Shown: in pieces, positions 1 to 8,056 of the stretch
How positions within the stretch are numbered: position 1 is the first letter of the stretch
Layout of the letters: each line of letters begins with the position of its first letter
Source: Alphaproteobacteria bacterium
GTDB taxonomy: Bacteria; Pseudomonadota; Alphaproteobacteria; UBA9219
Assembly: GCA_028693775.1 (NCBI GenBank)
Contig: JAQUUS010000006.1
Location: forward strand, 1 to 15,875
DNA length: 15,875 nt
Direction: 5' to 3'
The notes under the pieces: generated by a model
Seen by the model: only the letters and a program-made list of their open reading frames with translations
What the model was told of the DNA's origin: nothing
Database searches by the model: none
Position numbers and translations under genes: made by a program

Positions 1-2229
1 GACCAGTTCCTTTCGGAACGGAAACCCGATGCGCCGATCAACATCGTTTATTCGGGCGACGCACGGCTCGAAAAAGGCTACCAGTATCTTTCCGACATTG
101 TGTCCGGCCTCTGGAAGCCTTATGTGGCGAACGGTCGCGTGCGCTTTTCGTTTCAATCGAACTTCAACGTTCCGGGCGGCGAGCCGGGCATTGCCGATAC
201 GCGCAATCAGCTTTCGTCCTACGGCGAAGATAAAGGCCGTCTTTTCTGCAACCCCATGTCCGACGGGGACTATTACCGCAACATAGGCTCGGCCGATCTC
301 GTCCTTATTCCCTACGACCGCGTTTCGTACGGCGCGAGAAGCTCCGGCGTTCTGGCCGAAGCCCTTGCGGCGGGAAAGCCGGTCGTCGTTCCCTCCGGCA
401 CATGGATGGCCGACCAGATCGACGGCTCTTGCGGCCGCGTTTTTGACTCTCCCGAAGATTTCTGCGCCGCAGTGAGAGACGCCGTCGACCATTTCGACGA
501 ACTGGCGGAAGGCGCTCAAAAGAAAAAGGACGAATGGCGCAAAAAACACAATCCCGAAGAGCTTGTCGCTCATTTGTGGAGAAATCAGGCCTCGTCCTCC
601 GCTGCGGTTCCCAACGTTCCGTCGGTCCTTGTTGTCATGGACGCGGAGGCTGTTGCGCTCAACAACGGCGCGGCAACCGTTTTCAGCAGCCAGATTTCCT
701 ATCTGTCTTCGACGGGATATCGGGTCTATGCCGTTCTCGCCCTCTCCACCCTGACCGACAGCCACAAAGCACGCGAAGCTACCGTGGACGCCCTCTACAA
801 GAGTATGGCCGATTTGCCTGTCGTAAGAACGTGGATCTCCCAGTTTGTCTTTAAAAACGTCTTTTCGACTAAAAACCCTCGCATCCTCAAATCCCTGTTG
901 AAAAGCTCGAAATCTCTGGAGTCCGTTCTTGCGCAGAGATCATTGCTTGCAGCGCCGGAATCCCTGGCGCACTTCTGCCGTGAACGCAGCCCCGACGTCG
1001 TCTTGCTAAACTACGTTACAAACGAACCGGTGTTACGCGCTCTGGGCCTTTCGCCTTCGGTTCCGGTCATTTGCGAAACCCATGACATTCAATCTCACCA
1101 GCTGGCCATTTACGGCAAGCGCCCCGTTTTTGCCGCCGATCTGAGCCTTGAGTTCAACATGCTGGACCGCTTCAAGGCCGTGATCGCCATCAACGATGCG
1201 GAAGAAGACATCTTCAATAGACGCTTGCGCAGCACAACCGTTTACTGGGCGCCTCCGATCGTGCAAACCGCCCGCGCCAGTTACGCAAACCTCGCAGGGG
1301 CTAGCGATCTTCAGGAAGTCATTCGCATGTCGGGGCCCTCGGCGACCGGCAAAAGCGAAAACATTTCCGCAATCGATCTGCTTTATGTCAGCTCGAACCA
1401 CATTCCGAACGTTACCTCGTTCCTTTGGTTTTATGACACCGTTTACATTCCTTTCTTGCAGCCCTTGGGCATTCATGTTGTCGTTGCGGGAACCGTTTCC
1501 GAGATTCTGAAAGAAAAAATCAGGAACCCCGGAAAAACAATCCATTTCCTCGGACGCGTTACAGACCTTGCTCCGCTGTATGCCGCCTGCAAGGTCGTTA
1601 TCCTGCCCATCGTCTCGGGAGCCGGGACCTGCATCAAAACCATTGAGGCCCTGGGCTACGGAAAGCCCTGCGCGGGAACCCAGCTTGCCTTCAGAGGCAT
1701 CGGCAAAGCCGGGCAGCTCTTCCCAGTCGGCAACGCCCCTCCCGTGCTTGCGCAAGACATCGTCGCCCTGCTTCAAAACAGCGCCGCGCGCACCGAACGG
1801 CGCAATGTGGGCGATACGGTTCTCAAACAGTCTAACGTCATGTCGCAACGGCGAAAGGTTTTTGACGATATTTTCGCAGACATCCTCGGCGACAAAGCCC
1901 TGCCGCCCCGCGCTCAGCTCAAGAGCCCGAACACGGAAACGGATGCTCCTTTGGTGGAGTGGGATTTCGCGCTGGAGAAATTCAACCGCATAATGCGCAA
2001 AAAAGCCGAAGGCCTGCCCACAGGCCCATTGGACGACGCCCCCCTGCGTCCCGGAGACAAAGAACGGCTGAAAGCGGCCTATCAGGCCTTTTTCGTCGAC
2101 CGGACCGCAGCCGTTCTGGAGATGAATCCGCTGCTGAAGGCAAGAATGGACTCCCTTGCCCAAACGCCGTCCTTCGAAGAACTGCTTGCCGAAGGCTGGC
2201 CTCTTGTATCCGGAATCAGAAGAGCCTGA
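1..2229 (+). CDS. Two-domain family 4-like glycosyltransferase, 5'-truncated by window edge
   Basis: The frame is open from base 1, so the start codon lies upstream; 742 residues are visible. Residues 1 to about 165 look like the C-terminal half of a GT-B glycosyltransferase: an early EKG motif, then a SSGVLAEALAAGKPVVVP segment at 114-131, the usual nucleotide-sugar-binding region. A second, apparently complete GT-B unit spans about 207-635. It has an N-terminal NNGAA loop (221-225), an ETHD segment (359-362), HFLGRV (515-520) and GAGTCIKTIEALGYGKP (541-557). About 100 C-terminal residues are not recognised. No membrane segment is visible, so it is probably cytoplasmic and builds the glycan by adding two sugars or repeating one linkage. 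The donor sugar cannot be read from sequence. Its stop codon lies inside the 3' end of the convergent pyruvyltransferase-like gene (14 bp overlap). Confidence 0.9.
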   Translation, partial: DQFLSERKPDAPINIVYSGDARLEKGYQYLSDIVSGLWKPYVANGRVRFSFQSNFNVPGGEPGIADTRNQLSSYGEDKGRLFCNPMSDGDYYRNIGSADLVLIPYDRVSYGARSSGVLAEALAAGKPVVVPSGTWMADQIDGSCGRVFDSPEDFCAAVRDAVDHFDELAEGAQKKKDEWRKKHNPEELVAHLWRNQASSSAAVPNVPSVLVVMDAEAVALNNGAATVFSSQISYLSSTGYRVYAVLALSTLTDSHKAREATVDALYKSMADLPVVRTWISQFVFKNVFSTKNPRILKSLLKSSKSLESVLAQRSLLAAPESLAHFCRERSPDVVLLNYVTNEPVLRALGLSPSVPVICETHDIQSHQLAIYGKRPVFAADLSLEFNMLDRFKAVIAINDAEEDIFNRRLRSTTVYWAPPIVQTARASYANLAGASDLQEVIRMSGPSATGKSENISAIDLLYVSSNHIPNVTSFLWFYDTVYIPFLQPLGIHVVVAGTVSEILKEKIRNPGKTIHFLGRVTDLAPLYAACKVVILPIVSGAGTCIKTIEALGYGKPCAGTQLAFRGIGKAGQLFPVGNAPPVLAQDIVALLQNSAARTERRNVGDTVLKQSNVMSQRRKVFDDIFADILGDKALPPRAQLKSPNTETDAPLVEWDFALEKFNRIMRKKAEGLPTGPLDDAPLRPGDKERLKAAYQAFFVDRTAAVLEMNPLLKARMDSLAQTPSFEELLAEGWPLVSGIRRA

Positions 2230-3304
2230 GGACTCTCATCAGGCTGTGTTTGAGCGCCGACGCCGCAACGAGAAGTGCAGCACATGCTTTGCTGACGGCG
2301 CTGAAGCGATAAAGGTTTTTCACAATCCAGCGCGGACAATATAGAAATTCGGTCAACGAAACAACGGCGGAGCGCCCGGGAACGAAGTTACATGATGGCG
2401 ACCCAACCTCGTGCTTGTTTTTGTAATAGTCGTCCGCGAGGATTATAACGCCCCTCGCCCCAGAATTTTCCATCATCATGCGGAAGTGAAATCGCGTCCC
2501 GATAAAAAAGTCGTTTTTCGAAGGAACGACGGCCCCGGCCAGCATAGCCTCGCGCGTAACGATTTTAAACCCTTCGATGTCGAGGCAGGATTCGATATCC
2601 ATATCGCCCGGGCAAAGTTCGCACAGATAGACGTTGTCAAAGCGCCCATCCCTCGCATATTGCGCGATACGTTTAGCAATCGCGGGCAGACGTCCCACAA
2701 TGCCGAACTGGTTCTGAACGTTGATATAGAGATTTTTGCCTTCTTTGGATGGCGCGGACATTTTTCCAAAAACGGAAAGAAGATCGTCTCCGCCGACGCA
2801 GGCATTGGGCTTTTTGTAAAGAGCGCCGGAAAACGCGTCCCTGAACGAGATGGCCTTGAAATCGATTTCGTTCAACAACTCTCTCGACGCCTCCTCCAGT
2901 GGATAGAAGGACACGCCGCTGCCGATAATATCCGCGCGTTCGCCCATACGCTTGAGAAACGCAAACACCTTGGGGGCGGTATGAAATTTGTCGTTGCAGT
3001 ATCCGCCGCCCGCCAGATGTACAAGTACGTTTTTGTAACGCGCGGCTTGCGCTTCGATCCGGGCCGTCATGGCGGGATCCAGTTGCTCCAGAATCTCATG
3101 ACCGACAACGCAGACATGGCCTTCGAGCCGGGGGGCGGGGCCGCACACCAGAAAAATTTTTTTATCGCTGTAAAAATCAAGCCATTTCGACAAAATGAGC
3201 TCATCGCCAAAGTTTTTATGACCTGCGCCGCATATGAGGACAACGAGATCGTAATCTTTGGTCTGCGCTTCTATATCGCTCCGAATTCTTTCCATAACAG
3301 ACAT
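2216..3304 (-). CDS. Polysaccharide pyruvyltransferase-like protein
   Basis: This 362-residue protein carries the marks of the polysaccharide pyruvyltransferase family (PF04230 type). These are a glycine-rich GAGHKNFGDELI at 26-37, GGGYCNDKF at 99-107, SFRD at 153-156, a GGDDLL segment at 171-176, and GTRFHFRMM at 269-277. A DDYYKNKHEV stretch at 291-300 sits where the family usually has its Tyr-Asp...Lys motif. Characterised members transfer pyruvate from phosphoenolpyruvate to hydroxyls of glycan residues as ketals, but some members do other chemistry, so the exact reaction is inferred. No signal peptide or clear membrane span is visible, though the last 30 residues are hydrophobic and basic. 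ATG codons at 3304 and 3295 are both possible starts and neither has a good Shine-Dalgarno. It follows the AlgJ-like gene after 89 bp and may have its own promoter. Confidence 0.85.
   Translation of the reverse strand: MSVMERIRSDIEAQTKDYDLVVLICGAGHKNFGDELILSKWLDFYSDKKIFLVCGPAPRLEGHVCVVGHEILEQLDPAMTARIEAQAARYKNVLVHLAGGGYCNDKFHTAPKVFAFLKRMGERADIIGSGVSFYPLEEASRELLNEIDFKAISFRDAFSGALYKKPNACVGGDDLLSVFGKMSAPSKEGKNLYINVQNQFGIVGRLPAIAKRIAQYARDGRFDNVYLCELCPGDMDIESCLDIEGFKIVTREAMLAGAVVPSKNDFFIGTRFHFRMMMENSGARGVIILADDYYKNKHEVGSPSCNFVPGRSAVVSLTEFLYCPRWIVKNLYRFSAVSKACAALLVAASALKHSLMRVLRLF
2223..2245 (+). terminator. Stem-loop across the stop codon of the left glycosyltransferase
   Basis: AGCCTGA (2223-2229) and TCAGGCT (2239-2245) form a perfect 7-bp inverted repeat around a 9-base loop. 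On the + strand it is followed by GTGTTT, only a weak U-tract, so it is a doubtful intrinsic terminator. The left arm contains the TGA stop of the + gene, and the whole element lies in the last codons of the - strand gene. Confidence 0.3.
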
Positions 3305-3318
3305 GGAGATAGGCCAAA

Positions 3319-3346
3319 ATTAAAAGGGAATGCTTTGTCTCCTCAA
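3319..3346 (-). promoter_or_regulatory. Candidate sigma-70-like promoter for the pyruvyltransferase-like gene
   Basis: Reading the - strand, TTGAGG (3346-3341) is followed after 16 bp by TTTAAT (3324-3319). These match 4/6 and 5/6 of the -35 and -10 consensus. It lies only about 15 bp upstream of the ATG at 3304, so the leader would be very short, which fits the missing Shine-Dalgarno. Such matches occur by chance. Confidence 0.3.
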
Positions 3347-3362
3347 GAGAGTACCCGAGCCG

Positions 3363-3387
3363 GACGCCAAAGACAACGCCTGGCGTC
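3363..3387 (-). other. 7-bp inverted repeat just past the AlgJ-like stop codon
   Basis: GACGCCA and TGGCGTC (arms at 3387-3381 and 3369-3363 on the - strand) are perfectly complementary around an 11-base loop, starting six bases after the TAG stop of the AlgJ-like gene. No U-tract follows, so it is not a classical intrinsic terminator. It could act as an mRNA 3'-end stabiliser or a weak attenuator between the two genes. Confidence 0.35.
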
Positions 3388-3393
3388 TCACGC

Positions 3394-4584
3394 CTATCTT
3401 TCTCGAAGTGCCGCCTTCAAGGCTTTATGGAAATCGGGATTTGCATAGTAACTGTCGGTCCGGAAGGGCACATCGCGCTCCGTCGTCTCCATCACGATAA
3501 TATCGGCAGCGGCAATCGCCTCGGCAAGAATCTCCGGCGTATATGACGACCAATTGGCGACCTTCACGTCCTTGAAATACCAGATCAGCATTTCGTCGAG
3601 AAAAAAGTAGCCGAACGAGTCATGTATAATCAAAAGCCGTTTGTTCGACAAAGGCGCTTTTGTCGTCGCATGCACATAATGCTCGACTTGCGGAAATCCG
3701 GGCTTGGCGTCGAGCATTTCCGACACAACGCGCGTAACGCCGGGACGCTCTATGGCGAGTTGCGTGTGCGCTTCGCTTTCCTTGAGCCCCATCAGGCGCA
3801 TTGACGAGCCCCTGACCTTCTCGCCTGACGAAACAATCTTGTCGTTTTCGAACCTAAGGTTCGGCGCAATGCGCTTCAGAATCATCGAGGCAAGGATACG
3901 CCCTCCGGCATCGGTCCAGTGATCATCCGTTTTGTAATACAGGTCCTTTTCGCCCGAACCGACGCGACGTTCGATCTCGCTCCAGACATCGACATACCAG
4001 CTTGCGGCGTCTTTTTTGAGCCGCTGCCTGAGATCGTCCGCCTTGGCCTTGCCGCAGGAGGCAAGCGGCACATCCGCCGGATACGAAGAATCGAGATAAA
4101 GCCCGGCCTTGTTGGGCGCTATGGCAAAGACAAAAGTCCGGCCCGAGCTCCGGATCAGCGACGCCATTTCGGACAGCCCCTTGTATATAACGGGAACCGT
4201 AACGTCCGTCCGGCACAAAGCCTTGTAGTCGTCACGCAAAAACAGCCAGCCATCCTTGCCGATCAGAACGTCCTTGTTTGGGCTGTCCCCAAACAGGCGA
4301 TAGGCGACAAAGGCATTCAAGCGTACCCACTTGCGGCGATACGGCAACCGGTCGCGCATGGCAGAAGCCGCCTGCTCATAGAAGCCCGGATCGAGCAGCC
4401 GGTTTGCTTCAGGGCGAGGCCATTCCGTCACCCTGCGGTTTTCGATCTGATCGGGCTTTTTCCCGATCAGAAGCACCGCAAGCGGAAGAAACACAAAGCA
4501 CGCGAACGCAAACGACAGGAAAAAGGAATAAGCCTTTGTCTTGCGGCCTTTAAACATCGAAACGAAACGCTTTTTCATCTTCAT
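3394..4584 (-). CDS. AlgJ/AlgX-like SGNH-fold O-acetyltransferase, membrane-anchored
   Basis: This 396-residue protein has a basic N-terminus followed by one hydrophobic span at about 19-41, which should anchor it with the rest in the periplasm. The family signatures are present: ENRR at 48-51, GKDGWLFL at 109-116, TDDHW at 219-223 (Asp220 and His222 as the likely catalytic pair) and HDSF at 321-324 (Ser323 as the likely nucleophile). In alginate systems AlgJ/AlgX work with the MBOAT protein AlgI to place acetyl groups on polysaccharide hydroxyls. The MBOAT gene lies directly upstream. I chose the ATG at 4584, 19 bp after the MBOAT stop, because a start at 4647 would overlap that gene by 44 bp and add residues with no signal-like character; the ATG at 4578 is also possible. 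The target polymer is not known. Confidence 0.88.
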   Translation of the reverse strand: MKMKKRFVSMFKGRKTKAYSFFLSFAFACFVFLPLAVLLIGKKPDQIENRRVTEWPRPEANRLLDPGFYEQAASAMRDRLPYRRKWVRLNAFVAYRLFGDSPNKDVLIGKDGWLFLRDDYKALCRTDVTVPVIYKGLSEMASLIRSSGRTFVFAIAPNKAGLYLDSSYPADVPLASCGKAKADDLRQRLKKDAASWYVDVWSEIERRVGSGEKDLYYKTDDHWTDAGGRILASMILKRIAPNLRFENDKIVSSGEKVRGSSMRLMGLKESEAHTQLAIERPGVTRVVSEMLDAKPGFPQVEHYVHATTKAPLSNKRLLIIHDSFGYFFLDEMLIWYFKDVKVANWSSYTPEILAEAIAAADIIVMETTERDVPFRTDSYYANPDFHKALKAALRER

Positions 4585-4603
4585 GGCAAAGCCGCACTCA
4601 GGA

Positions 4604-6040
4604 TCAGAATTGGAAATAAAGGAAGGGGCTGAAGGTCCCGCCCACAATGCTTGAAACGACGAGAGGAAGCCCGATAAACGTCAGAGCGCCCCGCATGGCA
4701 AGGGCGGGATACGCCTCGCCTTTCTGGATCCACGGCCCTCCGCAGAACGACACGGGCACAAGAAACACCCCCGAAGCCAAAACAAGCGTCAGGATATTGC
4801 GATGGGACAAAGTGGCAATCATCTCCTGACTCAACTGCAAATGGGACGGATCGAACATGGCCCCATAGATCGAAAACGCCTGCGCCGCGCTCTCGGACCG
4901 GAAAACGACCCAGCCCAGAATAACCAGAAACGCCGTCAAGGCCCTGCGCGGCACGATCCAGGCGGGCGAAGGATTATCGCGCATGCCTGTCGCCCGTTCG
5001 AGGATAAGCCACGCGCCGTGAAAAGCGCCCCAGATAAGAAAGGTCCAATTGGCGCCGTGCCAGAAACCCGTCAGCAGAAACACAATGCTCAGGTTGCGAT
5101 AGGTTTTGAACTTGCTGCAATGCGAGCCGCCCAAGGGATAATAGACGTAATCGCGGAACCAGCTGGAAAGCGAAATATGCCAGCGCCGCCAGAAATCGGT
5201 AATCGAGTTAGCCGAATAAGGCCGGTTGAAATTTTCGGGAAACACAAACCCGAAGATGCGCGCCAGCCCGATAGCCATGTCGGAATAAGCCGAGAAATCG
5301 AAATAGATCTGGAGCGTGTAGGCCAAAACGCCCACCCATGAATCGGCCATCGACGGAACGCCCGCATGCGCCACGCCGTCGAACAGAGCGGCAGCGACTT
5401 CTCCGAGAGGATCGGCGATCATAACCTTTTTGAACAGGCCGAAGATAAACCGCTGCGATCCTTCCGTGAAGGCCTGCGCGTTGAACCGCCGGTAGTCCGA
5501 ATTGCGGATCTGCTCCGAAATCTGGTTAAACCTCACAATCGGCCCGGCGATCAGCTGCGGAAAGAACACGATATAGAGGAATACGGATGCGATGTTTCGA
5601 AACGCGTTGCTTTTGCCGCGAGAAATATCGAGCAGATAGCTGATGGAATGGAAGGTAAAAAACGAAATCCCGATGGGCAAGGCGATATTGGTCCATTGAA
5701 CCGGCGCAAGGGTGAATGCGCCCAAGGCGTCGTTGACCTGCGTAACGAAGAAATTCATATACTTGTAGTACGATAGAATTCCTACATTGAACGCAATGGC
5801 AATGCCGAGAACAAGTTTATGCCGGTGCGTACCTCGCACTTTTTCCACAGCAAGGCCGAAAGCGTAGTTGACGATCACCGACGCGACGAGCAGCGCGATA
5901 AAACCGCCCCCGCCCCAGATATAGAAGATGAAGCTCGCGGCCACCAAAAAAAGGTTTCTGTGTGCCTTGGGAAGCGCGAAATAGATCAAAAAGGTTATGG
6001 GCAGAAAATAAAAAAGAAAGGTTATCGATGAGAAAACCAT
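4604..6040 (-). CDS. MBOAT family O-acyltransferase (AlgI-like)
   Basis: This is a full-length 478-residue multi-pass membrane protein, the usual size for AlgI-type MBOAT enzymes. It opens with a hydrophobic MVFSSITFLFYFLP start and contains the family blocks IGISFFTFHSISYLLDI (123-139), FDFSAYSDMAIGLA (247-260), the amphipathic FWRRWHISLSSWFRDYVYYPLGG (283-305) and FWHGANWTFLIWGAFHG (326-342). His328 in the last block corresponds to the family's essential histidine. It should move acetyl groups from a cytoplasmic donor across the inner membrane to the AlgJ-like partner encoded immediately downstream. An AAAGG Shine-Dalgarno (6050-6046) sits 5 bases before the ATG, and a candidate promoter lies just upstream. 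This looks like polysaccharide O-acetylation, although MBOAT proteins also modify teichoic acids and other glycans. Confidence 0.93.
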   Translation of the reverse strand: MVFSSITFLFYFLPITFLIYFALPKAHRNLFLVAASFIFYIWGGGGFIALLVASVIVNYAFGLAVEKVRGTHRHKLVLGIAIAFNVGILSYYKYMNFFVTQVNDALGAFTLAPVQWTNIALPIGISFFTFHSISYLLDISRGKSNAFRNIASVFLYIVFFPQLIAGPIVRFNQISEQIRNSDYRRFNAQAFTEGSQRFIFGLFKKVMIADPLGEVAAALFDGVAHAGVPSMADSWVGVLAYTLQIYFDFSAYSDMAIGLARIFGFVFPENFNRPYSANSITDFWRRWHISLSSWFRDYVYYPLGGSHCSKFKTYRNLSIVFLLTGFWHGANWTFLIWGAFHGAWLILERATGMRDNPSPAWIVPRRALTAFLVILGWVVFRSESAAQAFSIYGAMFDPSHLQLSQEMIATLSHRNILTLVLASGVFLVPVSFCGGPWIQKGEAYPALAMRGALTFIGLPLVVSSIVGGTFSPFLYFQF

Positions 6041-6045
6041 GGTCG

Positions 6046-6050
6046 CCTTT
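6046..6050 (-). promoter_or_regulatory. Ribosome binding site of the MBOAT gene
   Basis: AAAGG on the - strand, five bases ahead of the ATG at 6040, fixes that start codon. Confidence 0.55.
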
Positions 6051-6091
6051 GAGAATCGTGCTTATGGGACGGCGTTTTTATTGCCGAGGGC

Positions 6092-6119
6092 AGAATACAT
6101 AATTTAGCAAGTCGGTCAA
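6092..6119 (-). promoter_or_regulatory. Candidate promoter for the MBOAT/AlgJ pair
   Basis: On the - strand, TTGACC (6119-6114, 5/6 to consensus) and TATTCT (6097-6092, 4/6) are separated by 16 bp. The -35 box overlaps the TGA stop of the upstream membrane-protein gene. The predicted leader of roughly 45 bases ends in a good AAAGG ribosome site, supporting separate transcription of the acetylation genes. Confidence 0.4.
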
Positions 6120-8056
6120 TCGCTACGGCACGCTGCGCCGCACCGATTCAGTTTCGCCTCGGTCACGGCCAAAAGAGGCAAAACCAAGCCAAAAACGAAC
6201 AGATCGTAGGCATAGAAAAAGTGGCTTGCAGGCGCGGTCATGAAGAGAATGCCTAGACGCATCAGCATGATAAAGCTGACCGTTGCCGTCGACGGCAGCC
6301 ACCGCCCGAGCAAGGCAAAGAAAATAACAAGCATAAATTGCGGCCACGCGCTCCATATGTAGGCCAAAGGCGAATTCACCTCTCTCCAGTGGGCCAGCTC
6401 GCTTTTGAGATAGCTGCGCTGGATCCGGTAGATCTTGTGAGGCGTTCCGCGCCAGAGGCCCAAATCCATGAGCCGGTCCCTTTTCATGTTCTCTTTCGAA
6501 AAGTCGCTGATAAACCACGTCCGGGGCGACCCCAGCACGGCGGCAAACGTCGTTGCACGCGCGCCGAAAAAGATTTCCGGATTGTACAAGGTGCTACGGA
6601 AGATAAAGCGCTTCAGCCCATCCACGTCTTTGTCGGGATACGAGTGTTTCGGCGTAAAATACACCGCGCCGTAGGGACTCCACTTGTCGCGAAAAATCTG
6701 CGGATCGATAACCGGCGACACCTCCCGGATATCGCGCTCATAATCGTCGCTCATATAGCCGATGTATCCGTCGCCCCACGGGGCCTTTTCATGGAACATG
6801 GCCCCGGCCTGCGCAACGAAGGTCGTAACCAGATAGGCGTTTTTGCGATCGTGCGTCTCCTTCGTCAAGGCAGGGCCCACGCCCCAGTGCCAAAGCCCTG
6901 CAAGAACGACAAACACGCACGCCAGAGCCCCTGTGGCGCGCCGTTGCTCTTTTCGAACAAAGGCCTGCGCGAGAAGGCTTGCGAAAACGAGAACGATATT
7001 TTCCATTCTGAGCGCAGTTGTCAGAAAGGCAAGAAAGACAAAGGCGGCCAAAAGCCCCACATGCCGCCCCTGCGGACGCGTGAGAAGAACGAACGTCAGG
7101 AACAGAAGGCCGCTGTTAATAAATCCTAAAAGCGCATCGCGGGTAAAAAAGCTGTTATAGGAAAGAACGACAGGATGGGCGCAAAATACGAGCAGGAACA
7201 AAGACGTCCATACAAGAGACACCTTGGCCGAGCGGACATAGAAGACAACGCTTGCAACAAGAAGCGCAAGGCAGGCCGCATGCAAAACGGCCATCGAGCC
7301 AAACCCTCCGGTCAGCTGATAGATGGCGGCATAAATTAGCGGATAAAACGTCGAATACCAGCTACTGAAGCCGAGCGTCAGCGTCTGCATGGGCCCGGAG
7401 GTCGAATCCCATCCGATCAAACCCGGCCACTGGCCATAAACCCAAACGGAATACCAGAGAAACAGCGCACCGAACAACAAGGCGTTCTTCGGATGCCGCC
7501 GCACACGTTGCGCATAAAGGAAAAGCAGGGTCAGAGGCAACGCGCCGACCAATCCGGCGACAATATCGACCGCTACAAGAACGCCTTGGGAGCGCGTCGA
7601 GAACCGGCTCATATTCATAAAACCGTTCGGCGTCGAAAAAGTGCAGGACTCCGGGCTGTTACGAACCAGCGGTTCCGTCTCGATCTCGTCGCCGCCCACG
7701 GGTCTGATCAGCAAGTCGGCGATAGCGGGACACTCCGACACCTTTTTGGCGACAAGATCGATCTGAACGCCCAGACGCATTCCGGGCAAAAGCGTGCTGT
7801 TCCAAGTCAGTCCCTGCCCTTTTTTGAACAGCGCCTCGGCCTCTTTCGCCTCGCGAACGACAGGAATGGCTTTACGTTGATCGCCGTTGAACCCATAGCC
7901 GTTGTCATAAGACAGGTGGGCCTCGCCATCCAAAGGAGCGGAGACAACCATCGCCAGAGGCGGCACATGAGGCCCCAGAGCAAGGAGGCTCAAAACGATC
8001 AAGAGCGCAATTGATAAATACGCCGCCAAAGGAGTAAAAGGATGTTTCGTATGCAT
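6116..8056 (-). CDS. Multi-pass membrane protein, probable GT-C-fold glycosyltransferase
   Basis: This 646-residue protein has one membrane span at about 10-29 and then a polar region of about 130 residues with two cysteines (109 and 138), probably extracytoplasmic. A hydrophobic span at about 161-182 and a long run of further spans to the C-terminus follow. The motif PGLIGWDS (211-218) and a later NSFFTRDALLGF block (301-312) recall bacterial GT-C-type membrane glycosyltransferases of the uncharacterised DUF6020 sort, which are thought to use lipid-linked sugars. The family assignment is by eye and moderate. I chose the ATG at 8056 because the frame upstream to 8179 is polar, proline- and arginine-rich and lacks a signal-like start. 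It diverges from the GtrA-like gene across 137 bp. It may add side-branch sugars supplied by the GtrA-like and family 2 GT neighbours. Confidence 0.75.
   Translation of the reverse strand: MHTKHPFTPLAAYLSIALLIVLSLLALGPHVPPLAMVVSAPLDGEAHLSYDNGYGFNGDQRKAIPVVREAKEAEALFKKGQGLTWNSTLLPGMRLGVQIDLVAKKVSECPAIADLLIRPVGGDEIETEPLVRNSPESCTFSTPNGFMNMSRFSTRSQGVLVAVDIVAGLVGALPLTLLFLYAQRVRRHPKNALLFGALFLWYSVWVYGQWPGLIGWDSTSGPMQTLTLGFSSWYSTFYPLIYAAIYQLTGGFGSMAVLHAACLALLVASVVFYVRSAKVSLVWTSLFLLVFCAHPVVLSYNSFFTRDALLGFINSGLLFLTFVLLTRPQGRHVGLLAAFVFLAFLTTALRMENIVLVFASLLAQAFVRKEQRRATGALACVFVVLAGLWHWGVGPALTKETHDRKNAYLVTTFVAQAGAMFHEKAPWGDGYIGYMSDDYERDIREVSPVIDPQIFRDKWSPYGAVYFTPKHSYPDKDVDGLKRFIFRSTLYNPEIFFGARATTFAAVLGSPRTWFISDFSKENMKRDRLMDLGLWRGTPHKIYRIQRSYLKSELAHWREVNSPLAYIWSAWPQFMLVIFFALLGRWLPSTATVSFIMLMRLGILFMTAPASHFFYAYDLFVFGLVLPLLAVTEAKLNRCGAACRSD

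Noticed and set aside
1033..2163. 376-codon open frame on the - strand opposite the left glycosyltransferase
   Set aside because: The glycosyltransferase frame is open throughout with family motifs; the antisense product matches nothing.
2411..3448. 345-codon open frame on the + strand opposite the pyruvyltransferase-like gene
   Set aside because: The - strand protein shows the pyruvyltransferase motif series; the + frame shows none and runs into the next gene's 3' end.
6068..6086. Small CGGC/GCCG inverted repeat with a T-rich loop upstream of the MBOAT gene
   Set aside because: The stem is only four base pairs and has no following U-tract, so it is expected by chance.
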